A stretch of 15,340 nt of DNA from an uncultured bacterium. Its GTDB lineage: Bacteria > Bacteroidota > Bacteroidia > Bacteroidales > Muribaculaceae. The DNA is taken from the NCBI GenBank assembly GCA_946184715.1, contig CAMHGU010000026.1:1-15340 (forward strand), given 5' to 3'. Below are positions 1 to 4,921 of the stretch, piece after piece; position 1 is the stretch's first letter, and every line of letters begins with the position of its first letter. Under the pieces are notes generated by a model. That model was not told the origin of the DNA. It searched no databases and was given only the letters and a program-made list of their open reading frames with translations. The position numbers and the translations under genes were made by a program.

Positions 1-143
1 CACGAAATTACAAATTAATCTCTAAACGGCCAACACCCACTGCGCTTTTCGCCGTCGCCGCACCCCTCAACCGCCACCTCTCGCAAGCCAAACCCCCCGA
101 TTCCACCGGGCGTTTTCGGCAATCATTCATCCCTATCAATCTA

Positions 144-306
144 TACGGACTTGAAGGACTTAGGGATGGGGGCGAGGCAGGAGTGGCCGGCGTGGTGTAA
201 CCGCCTCCGGCGGTACGAGGGGGAGGGAGGTGGCGTGGGCCCCACGTAGGCAACCGCTGCGCGGTAGGCAACGTGGGGTTACTCTAATGCAACCGCCTCC
301 GGCGGT
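144..306 (+). repeat. Palindromic module 1 (hairpin A - hairpin B - hairpin A)
   Basis: Two copies of hairpin A (ACCGCC, loop TCC, GGCGGT) at 200-214 and 292-306 flank the two-tier hairpin B at 240-278. Hairpin B has outer stem CCCCACGT/ACGTGGGG, inner stem ACCGC/GCGGT and loop TGC; the segments between the stems are AGGCA on both sides, so a direct repeat GTAGGCAAC (246-254, 264-272) is superimposed on the palindrome. The leading 47 nt (144-190) match 1747-1793 with two mismatches. The module sits just past the terminator of the first secreted-protein gene. Seen directly in the sequence; the relation to REP sequences is inferred from the nearby transposase. Nothing recognisable lies in 1-143. 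Confidence 0.85.
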
Positions 307-327
307 ATATGGAGACTGGTGGGGCAC

Positions 328-358
328 AAAAAAAGGCGGCCCGAGGGTCGCCTTTTTA
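328..358 (-). terminator. Intrinsic terminator after secreted-protein gene copy 1
   Basis: Outer stem AAAAAGGCG (330-338) pairs with CGCCTTTTT (349-357), with CCC/GGG pairing inside. On the minus strand it begins about 16 nt past the stop codon at 374 and ends in a run of seven T. As the plus strand also ends in five T, it may work in both directions and shield the gene from the repeat region. Confidence 0.8.
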
Positions 359-373
359 TGAGGGAGGGGAGGA

Positions 374-1222
374 TTAGTCGGTGATAACGCTGTTGGCGAT
401 AACCTTCTTGCCGTCGATGATGTAGAGCTGGCCGGGAACGGTCTCGTGTACGCGCTGGCCCTGGAGGTTGTAGATACCCTTCACGGCAGCCTTCACGTTG
501 GTCTTAGCAACGGCCTGAACGCCGGTGCTAACGGGGTTAACCACCTTGCCACCTTCGATAGTGAAAGTAACAGAGGGAAGGGTGTACTGGCGGTAGCCCT
601 GGAATGTCGAAGCACCGGCTACAGCACCTTCGGGAGCATTGGGATCATCGGGCTGCCAGTAAGCAGTAAGCGAGACATAGTCAGGGTGCGAACCATTACC
701 CCACATTTTGAGGGTGTATTCGCCATCTTCGGCACCGGTCATATTAAGACGAGCTTCAGCAATAGGACCGTGAGACGAAATGCTACCAAGATTGTCTTCA
801 TTGCAGCAACCTTCGGGACCCCATGCAAGAGCCATATCAGATTTAACTATAAGGCCTAATCGTACGCCATTAACTTTGTACGCAACATTGTAGAAATCAG
901 GATCAAGACGCGCACCGCCTGCCTCTTTTGTGGCGATGGTTGAGATTTGTGCATATTTTGCCAATGCACCGGTCTTGCCGTTTACTGCGGCCCAACCATA
1001 GCCTTCAGGAGCTTCTAAGCCGCCATCAGCCACATTTATCGGAGTTTTATTGTCGCAACCAAACCAAACAGGAATCTTTGCAAGGTCGTCAGACGGTTCT
1101 ACACCGAGTGTGGGGTAGTTCTCCGGGTCGTCCTGAATCCAAGGAAGGTTGGTCTGCTCAATAGCTTGGGCCGAGAAGATTGCGGCCACAGCGAGTGCTA
1201 AGAAAGTAGCAGTTTTCTTCAT
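374..1222 (-). CDS. Secreted protein of unknown function, copy 1 (282 aa)
   Basis: I do not recognise the family. Residues 1-20 form a clear Sec signal peptide (MKK, hydrophobic core, cleavage likely after AQA), with no lipobox cysteine, so the product should be periplasmic, surface-attached or secreted. The mature part has tryptophan-, glycine- and asparagine-rich stretches and a CC pair in the segment WGPEGCCNED; a beta-rich fold is likely but not shown. The last 40 residues (GIYNLQGQRV then LYIIDGKKVI) resemble the short C-terminal beta segment common on exported Bacteroidales proteins; in many of these it follows a Val/Ala/Thr-rich linker, as here. The start is the ATG next to the signal peptide. 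A terminator follows, and the promoter may be about 430 nt upstream. The protein is identical to that encoded at 2969-3817. Confidence 0.88.
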   Translation of the reverse strand: MKKTATFLALAVAAIFSAQAIEQTNLPWIQDDPENYPTLGVEPSDDLAKIPVWFGCDNKTPINVADGGLEAPEGYGWAAVNGKTGALAKYAQISTIATKEAGGARLDPDFYNVAYKVNGVRLGLIVKSDMALAWGPEGCCNEDNLGSISSHGPIAEARLNMTGAEDGEYTLKMWGNGSHPDYVSLTAYWQPDDPNAPEGAVAGASTFQGYRQYTLPSVTFTIEGGKVVNPVSTGVQAVAKTNVKAAVKGIYNLQGQRVHETVPGQLYIIDGKKVIANSVITD

Positions 1223-1652
1223 AGGCTAAATTTGTTTGTTACCGGCTCACGCGGAGCCGATACGGGATTAAACAATTTAGAGGTAAAAAGTTTTGTTCGT
1301 TTTCTCCATCGGGGCGTGACGCCGGCGGCGCCGGGCCTTACGAGGAGAGTAAAAAAATAGATTGGTCTTTAAAGTATTTTTTATTTAACAATTGGGGTAA
1401 TAATAAATAAAAAATATAGATAGTTTTTAAATCTCGGTTGAGAGGTCTGGGAATTAACTTCCGGCCCTAAGAGAGGCCTGCTTCGTTAATTATGTAGTTT
1501 TTTATATCGTAGTCGTGCCCGAAGAGGGCGCGAGAATTCGTAGATTGACAGCGTGGCGCGCCGAGGCGGCTACGCAGGGGGAGCCAGCATTTCAAGCCGT
1601 TGGCAGCCAACTCCTTGGCTGAGGCCCAAACGAGTAGAGCCTACTCTATATT
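1223..1652 (-). other. Long leader or small-RNA region upstream of copy 1
   Basis: This gene-free stretch lies between a likely minus-strand promoter (1659-1688) and the gene start. Reading toward the gene it holds: a diverged structured part (about 1516-1650) with nested pairings such as AGCC/GGCT enclosing TTGG/CCAA; a hairpin at 1453-1490 (outer ATTAAC/GTTAAT, inner GGCC/GGCC); an AT-rich tract (about 1358-1435); a GC-rich palindromic patch (1313-1338); and a hairpin CGGCTC/GAGCCG (1243-1259) just before the start codon. Whether it is one long 5' UTR or a separate small RNA plus a nearer unseen promoter cannot be decided here. Confidence 0.45.
1453..1490 (-). other. Two-tier hairpin in leader, copy 1
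   Basis: Outer stem ATTAAC (1453-1458) / GTTAAT (1485-1490), inner stem GGCC (1463-1466) / GGCC (1475-1478). The 8-nt apical loop (1467-1474) is 6 nt with different bases in the second copy, while both stems and the internal loops stay the same. This is the only change inside an otherwise identical 1.2-kb stretch and fits selection on the stems. Confidence 0.6.
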
Positions 1653-1658
1653 CAAGTG

Positions 1659-1688
1659 CAAATTTAGACACAAAAATTAAATACGCAA
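1659..1688 (-). promoter_or_regulatory. Bacteroidota-type promoter, minus strand (leader copy 1)
   Basis: Read on the minus strand: TTTTG with its TTG at 1686-1688, a 19-nt spacer, then TAAATTTG (1659-1666), matching -33 TTG and -7 TAnnTTTG. The matching site in copy 2 also fits although the surrounding sequence has diverged, which supports function. The predicted start is near 1651. Confidence 0.55.
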
Positions 1689-1746
1689 AATTTTTCGCAA
1701 AAAATATCGGGAGTGAGGCCAAAAGGTCGCTGCGTGTGGGGATCTC

Positions 1747-1935
1747 TACGGACTTGAGGGACTTAGGGATGGGGGCGGGGCAGGAGTGGCCGGCGTAGTG
1801 GAACCGCCTGCGGCGGTACGCGGGGAGGGCGGTAGGTGTGGGCCCCCACGTAGGCAACCGCTGCGCGGTAGGCAACGTGGGGTTACTCTTATGCAACCGC
1901 CTGCGGCGGTAAGCGAAGTGGTCGCCTTTGGGCGA
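1747..1935 (+). repeat. Palindromic module 2 with extra hairpin C
   Basis: Same order as module 1: leader 1747-1793, hairpin A at 1803-1817 (loop TGC), hairpin B at 1844-1882 (identical to module 1), hairpin A at 1896-1910 (loop TGC). A further small hairpin C (TCGCC, TTTG, GGCGA) lies at 1922-1935. The stems are unchanged from module 1 while the hairpin A loops differ. No coding signal. Confidence 0.85.
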
Positions 1936-1962
1936 TTTTGTATGGGAGAGTATTACAACCCA

Positions 1963-1997
1963 GCCGACTGTGGCGCACTTTGTGCGCTGTGGTCGGC
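1963..1997. repeat. Two-tier hairpin of different sequence
   Basis: Outer stem GCCGAC (1963-1968) / GTCGGC (1992-1997); inner stem GCGCAC (1973-1978) / GTGCGC (1982-1987); loop TTT; and TGTG as the internal-loop strand on both sides (1969-1972, 1988-1991). All pairs are perfect. Its sequence is unrelated to hairpin B, but the plan is the same: stem, direct repeat, stem, 3-nt loop, stem, direct repeat, stem. Confidence 0.85.
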
Positions 1998-2015
1998 GAG
2001 GTTACTGAGGGTTGC

Positions 2016-2075
2016 CCGCCTACGGCGGTCGTCTCCTAAGCGAGCGGCAAACGTGGTGCAACCGCCTGCGGCGGT
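2016..2075 (+). repeat. Isolated hairpin A elements between modules 2 and 3
   Basis: A near-complete hairpin A (CCGCC, TAC, GGCGG; 2016-2028) and a full one (2061-2075, loop TGC) lie 32 nt apart without a hairpin B between them. They look like leftovers of a module or free single REP-like units. The rest of 1936-2147 shows nothing I can name apart from the hairpin at 1963-1997. Confidence 0.7.
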
Positions 2076-2147
2076 ACGCGGGGAGTGGGGGCGGCGGAGG
2101 AGGCCGGGTCGCTACGATGGGGGATAGGCGGAGTGAGCAGGGATAAG

Positions 2148-2286
2148 TCGTCTGGAGGCGACCACAAACCGCCAGCGGCGGTTTCATAAGCAGTAACCCC
2201 ACGTTGCCTACCGCGCAGCGGTTGCCTACGTGGGGTCTAAGCGTCACTCCCACTCCCCCGTATACCGCCGGAGGCGGTTTCACCAC
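2148..2286 (-). repeat. Palindromic module 3, inverted
   Basis: Module 2 in reverse order and orientation: hairpin C (TCGTC/GGCGA with one G-T pair, 2148-2161), hairpin A with an 8-bp stem (AAACCGCC/GGCGGTTT, loop AGC; 2166-2184), hairpin B (2197-2235, inverted), hairpin A (2264-2278). Its end meets the stop codon of the transposase gene at 2286. With module 4 it forms an inverted pair around the transposase; with module 2 it forms another inverted pair around 1936-2147. Confidence 0.85.
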
Positions 2287-2729
2287 TACTGCATATCACG
2301 GTCGTCGAAAGTCTTATCTATCACCTGTGCCAATCGTGCCAACTCCTGAGCGTATTCCACACCCTTATGATGCGCTATCTGATTATTAATGTATTCCTTA
2401 ACTCTCGCAGCGTGCTGATTGCTGATGGAGGCGGCATAATACTCTTTTGCCCATCCGTGGAACAAGGGGAATGCCCCGCTCCCTCGCATCCATAAGCTCG
2501 CGGAGCGCTTGATGTCTCGCACCAGATCGGACAACGCTACCATAGGTGCGACATCGACCAGCATATGAATGTGATTAGGCACTCCGCCGATAGCTTCGAG
2601 AGAGCATTTGTGCTCGCGAATAATGCCTTGAATGTAACTGTATAGTTCGGGCGCACGCTCATAGGAGATTACATTTTGGCGGAGGTAGGCGTTGAAAACT
2701 ATATGATGTAATGATTTAACGTAGCTCAT
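2286..2729 (-). CDS. IS200-like / REP-associated Y1 tyrosine transposase (RAYT-like), 147 aa
   Basis: A single-domain HUH nuclease of the IS200/IS605 transposase type, which in known systems cuts single-stranded DNA at palindromic ends through a 5'-phosphotyrosine link. Seen: N-terminus MSYVKSLHHIVF, the metal-binding HxH within NHIHMLVD (about residues 52-59), and the likely catalytic tyrosine in VKEYINNQ near the C-terminus. The 147-residue length is normal and the frame is intact. The open frame continues 37 codons further into the hairpin module, but family similarity starts at the ATG at 2729, so I chose that. The stop codon touches inverted module 3, and module 4 begins about 57 nt upstream of the start. 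No partner IS605 tnpB gene is present. Close association with many small palindromes argues for a REP-associated enzyme; an ordinary IS200 copy is the alternative. Confidence 0.88.
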   Translation of the reverse strand: MSYVKSLHHIVFNAYLRQNVISYERAPELYSYIQGIIREHKCSLEAIGGVPNHIHMLVDVAPMVALSDLVRDIKRSASLWMRGSGAFPLFHGWAKEYYAASISNQHAARVKEYINNQIAHHKGVEYAQELARLAQVIDKTFDDRDMQ

Positions 2730-2753
2730 GGTGTTATTAGTTAGAATAGAAGC

Positions 2754-2784
2754 GCAAGTTAGGAAATCTAATTGGAATATGCAA
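2754..2784 (-). promoter_or_regulatory. Possible weak promoter of the transposase gene
   Basis: On the minus strand: TTG (2782-2784), exactly 20 nt, then TAACTTGC (2754-2761), an imperfect -7 box (TAnnTTTG expected). It lies 25 nt upstream of the ATG at 2729 and directly outside the edge of module 4. Weak on sequence alone. Confidence 0.35.
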
Positions 2785-2785
2785 G

Positions 2786-2901
2786 CGTGGTGGAACCGCC
2801 TCCGGCGGTACGCGGGGGAGGGAGGTGGCGTGGGCCCCACGTAGGCAACCGCTTCGCGGTAGGCAACGTGGGGTTACTCTAATGCAACCGCCTCCGGCGG
2901 T
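2786..2901 (+). repeat. Palindromic module 4
   Basis: Hairpin A at 2795-2809 (loop TCC), hairpin B at 2835-2873 with loop TTC in place of TGC, and hairpin A at 2887-2901. It is the start of the second copy of the long direct repeat and the right arm of the inverted pair around the transposase. The 47-nt leader found before modules 1 and 2 is missing; the similarity begins sharply at 2786. Confidence 0.85.
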
Positions 2902-2922
2902 ATATGGAGACTGGTGGGGCAC

Positions 2923-2953
2923 AAAAAAAGGCGGCCCGAGGGTCGCCTTTTTA
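2923..2953 (-). terminator. Intrinsic terminator after secreted-protein gene copy 2
   Basis: Identical to the hairpin at 328-358: stem AAAAAGGCG/CGCCTTTTT with inner CCC/GGG pairing, ending in seven T on the minus strand, about 16 nt after the stop codon at 2969. Confidence 0.8.
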
Positions 2954-2968
2954 TGAGGGAGGGGAGGA

Positions 2969-3817
2969 TTAGTCGGTGATAACGCTGTTGGCGATAACCT
3001 TCTTGCCGTCGATGATGTAGAGCTGGCCGGGAACGGTCTCGTGTACGCGCTGGCCCTGGAGGTTGTAGATACCCTTCACGGCAGCCTTCACGTTGGTCTT
3101 AGCAACGGCCTGAACGCCGGTGCTAACGGGGTTAACCACCTTGCCACCTTCGATAGTGAAAGTAACAGAGGGAAGGGTGTACTGGCGGTAGCCCTGGAAT
3201 GTCGAAGCACCGGCTACAGCACCTTCGGGAGCATTGGGATCATCGGGCTGCCAGTAAGCAGTAAGCGAGACATAGTCAGGGTGCGAACCATTACCCCACA
3301 TTTTGAGGGTGTATTCGCCATCTTCGGCACCGGTCATATTAAGACGAGCTTCAGCAATAGGACCGTGAGACGAAATGCTACCAAGATTGTCTTCATTGCA
3401 GCAACCTTCGGGACCCCATGCAAGAGCCATATCAGATTTAACTATAAGGCCTAATCGTACGCCATTAACTTTGTACGCAACATTGTAGAAATCAGGATCA
3501 AGACGCGCACCGCCTGCCTCTTTTGTGGCGATGGTTGAGATTTGTGCATATTTTGCCAATGCACCGGTCTTGCCGTTTACTGCGGCCCAACCATAGCCTT
3601 CAGGAGCTTCTAAGCCGCCATCAGCCACATTTATCGGAGTTTTATTGTCGCAACCAAACCAAACAGGAATCTTTGCAAGGTCGTCAGACGGTTCTACACC
3701 GAGTGTGGGGTAGTTCTCCGGGTCGTCCTGAATCCAAGGAAGGTTGGTCTGCTCAATAGCTTGGGCCGAGAAGATTGCGGCCACAGCGAGTGCTAAGAAA
3801 GTAGCAGTTTTCTTCAT
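2969..3817 (-). CDS. Secreted protein of unknown function, copy 2 (282 aa)
   Basis: Identical in protein, and as far as I can read in every base, to the gene at 374-1222, including signal peptide, CC-containing central segment and C-terminal GIYNLQGQRV / YIIDGKKV tail. Terminator, hairpin before the start codon and AT-rich leader are also identical. Function unknown. Because synonymous sites have not drifted while the flanks beyond the repeat have, the copies were either duplicated recently or are kept alike by gene conversion. Both frames are open and both have full expression signals, so neither looks like a pseudogene; a raised dose of the product is a plausible effect. An assembly artefact is unlikely because the outer flanks differ. 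Confidence 0.88.
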   Translation of the reverse strand: MKKTATFLALAVAAIFSAQAIEQTNLPWIQDDPENYPTLGVEPSDDLAKIPVWFGCDNKTPINVADGGLEAPEGYGWAAVNGKTGALAKYAQISTIATKEAGGARLDPDFYNVAYKVNGVRLGLIVKSDMALAWGPEGCCNEDNLGSISSHGPIAEARLNMTGAEDGEYTLKMWGNGSHPDYVSLTAYWQPDDPNAPEGAVAGASTFQGYRQYTLPSVTFTIEGGKVVNPVSTGVQAVAKTNVKAAVKGIYNLQGQRVHETVPGQLYIIDGKKVIANSVITD

Positions 3818-4249
3818 AGGCTAAATTTGTTTGTTACCGGCTCACGCGGAGCCGATACGGGATTAAACAATTTAGAGGTAAAAAGTTTTGTTCGTTTTCT
3901 CCATCGGGGCGTGACGCCGGCGGCGCCGGGCCTTACGAGGAGAGTAAAAAAATAGATTGGTCTTTAAAGTATTTTTTATTTAACAATTGGGGTAATAATA
4001 AATAAAAAATATAGATAGTTTTTAAATCTCGGTTGAGAGGTCTGGGAATTAACTTCCGGCCTGAGTTGGCCTGCTTCGTTAATTATGTAGTTTTTTATAT
4101 CGTAGTCGCGCCGGCACTTGAGGGTGCAGGCTCGAGAAATCATATGATTAGCGCGCCGCAGAGAGCGCAGCGCATCGCTGAGGCCAACATTTCAAGCCTA
4201 AGGAAACCAGCTCTATGGTTTAGGCTAAGCATAGGGTCGTGGCCATACT
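3818..4249 (-). other. Long leader or small-RNA region upstream of copy 2
   Basis: Counterpart of 1223-1652. The gene-proximal part (3818-4061) is identical to copy 1. The promoter-proximal part (about 4109-4249) has diverged but keeps a motif reading GGCTTGAAATG then TGGC on the minus strand, and shows its own nested pairing: AGCCTA/TAGGCT (4196-4227 region) enclosing AACCA/TGGTT, all inside GGCCA/TGGCC. A further hairpin with GCAC/GTGC lies near 4115-4135 where copy 1 has GCCC/GGGC. Similar folds built from different bases suggest a conserved RNA structure; I did not match it to a known family. Confidence 0.45.
4048..4083 (-). other. Two-tier hairpin in leader, copy 2
   Basis: ATTAAC (4048-4053) / GTTAAT (4078-4083) enclose GGCC (4058-4061) / GGCC (4068-4071). 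The loop is TGAGTT (6 nt) against 8 nt in copy 1, with both stems unchanged. Confidence 0.6.
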
Positions 4250-4255
4250 TGTTTG

Positions 4256-4286
4256 CAAATATAGCAAGGATAAAATTCCCGTGCAA
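4256..4286 (-). promoter_or_regulatory. Bacteroidota-type promoter, minus strand (leader copy 2)
   Basis: On the minus strand: TTG (4284-4286), a 20-nt spacer, TATATTTG (4256-4263). This is a full match to -33 TTG and -7 TAnnTTTG. Predicted start near 4249, some 430 nt upstream of the secreted-protein gene at 3817. Confidence 0.6.
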
Positions 4287-4369
4287 GTTTTTCGAAACAT
4301 TTTTCAAAAAAAGTTTACGCCTGCGGGGGTGAGGGATTTCTATGGGAAAGGCATCCAACGCTACAGGGG

Positions 4370-4384
4370 TGCGGCTGCGCCGCA
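4370..4384. repeat. Small hairpin TGCGGC/GCCGCA
   Basis: A 6-bp stem with a TGC loop, built like hairpin A (6-bp stem, 3-nt loop) but with a different stem sequence. It stands alone. I see nothing else to name in 4287-4482. Confidence 0.5.
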
Positions 4385-4482
4385 GAAATGTCTTGAAAAT
4401 GGCTTAAAAATGGCTGCGCGGTGGCTGGGCTGCAAAAGGTGGGCTCTTGATGGGCTTAGGGAGCGGCGGGAGGTGTGTCCAG

Positions 4483-4776
4483 TGGCAACCCGCCAGGGTT
4501 GCGATTATTATTAACCGTAGGTTGAGACGGCGCAGGCGGCTCAACCTACGGAGCGCGAGGCCACACTCTCCCCTCGAACCCCTTTGCGGGTTCGGATTAC
4601 GGGCACAGCCACCGCCACCTCTATGCCCCACACTATAGCCGCGCCGCGCTCTCTCATCACCGTTATCCGAACCCGCAAGGGGTTCGTTTTGAGGGGGGAC
4701 GTCGTTCCGGAGGTAGAGCCGCCTTCGGCGTCTCAACCCCCGGTTAATCGTGATTGCAACCCCGAGGGGTTGCCGG
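4483..4776. repeat. Large nested inverted repeat (palindromic element without a gene)
   Basis: Arms of about 120 bp (4483-4603 and 4657-4776) are imperfect reverse complements around a spacer of about 53 bp. Each arm contains smaller hairpins in mirrored order: GCAACCC/GGGTTGC (4485-4502) against GCAACCCC/GGGGTTGC (4756-4773); a 12-bp stem CCGTAGGTTGAG/CTCAACCTACGG (4515-4551) against GAG.GCC-TTC-GGC.CTC (about 4715-4733); and CGAACCC/GGGTTCG (4575-4594) against the same stem (4668-4686). No open frame in it looks real. It could be a non-autonomous mobile element or a protein- or RNA-level structure. Confidence 0.8.
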
Positions 4777-4840
4777 CTTGCGGCGGTAAGCGGGAGGGGT
4801 GGCGACGTGGGGTTACTCTAATGCAACCGCCTCCGGCGGT
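4774..4840 (+). repeat. Eroded palindromic module 5
   Basis: The start resembles a damaged hairpin A (CCGGCTTGCGGCGGTAAGCG). Only the right outer stem of hairpin B is left (ACGTGGGG, 4805-4812), followed by the usual TTACTCTAATGCA and an intact hairpin A (4826-4840, loop TCC). It abuts the nested inverted repeat, placing both repeat families at the border to the core genes. Confidence 0.7.
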
Positions 4841-4867
4841 GCGGCGGCGGTACGTGGAGGCGGGGGC

Positions 4868-4898
4868 TTGCAAGTGTGGGAGGATTGTAGTAACTTTG
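4868..4898 (+). promoter_or_regulatory. Promoter of asnA
   Basis: TTG (4868-4870), a 20-nt spacer, TAACTTTG (4891-4898): a full match to the Bacteroidota consensus. The transcription start should be near 4905, leaving a leader of only about 17 nt before the ATG at 4922. Confidence 0.8.
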
Positions 4899-4921
4899 GG
4901 GGTGTGTAATATATAAGGAGA

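Larger units (their letters stand above)
191..1515. repeat. Long direct repeat, copy 1 (1.3 kb)
   Basis: Matches 2786-4108 at an offset of 2595 bp. Between 191 and 258 there are three substitutions (198, 218, 259 boundary base); from 260 to 1466 I saw no difference. A hairpin-loop change removes 2 nt in the second copy (offset becomes 2593), then identity resumes up to 1515. Beyond that only diverged similarity remains. It carries module 1 from 191 on, a terminator, the 282-residue secreted-protein gene and most of its leader. Confidence 0.95.
2786..4108. repeat. Long direct repeat, copy 2 (1.3 kb)
   Basis: Second copy of 191-1515. It contains module 4, the terminator at 2923-2953, the second secreted-protein gene and its leader. 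The left edge coincides with the start of module 4, just upstream of the transposase gene. The right edge falls in the leader, beyond which the two loci are related but strongly diverged. Confidence 0.95.

Noticed and set aside
446..1164. Plus-strand open frames of 137 and 78 codons inside the secreted-protein gene (and their copies at 3041-3759)
   Set aside because: They lie opposite a gene with signal peptide and terminator, have no family features, and are identical in both copies only because the DNA is.
2730..2840. 37-codon N-terminal extension of the transposase
   Set aside because: It translates the promoter region and the hairpin module (Arg/Pro-rich), while family similarity begins at the ATG at 2729.
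144..2901. CRISPR array made of short palindromic repeats
   Set aside because: The repeats are 15 nt with irregular spacing and both orientations, the spacers are themselves repeated, and no cas gene is present.
4033..4736. Several short open frames on both strands between the second leader and asnA
   Set aside because: They run through palindromes, are rich in Arg/Pro, have no start signals and resemble no protein family.
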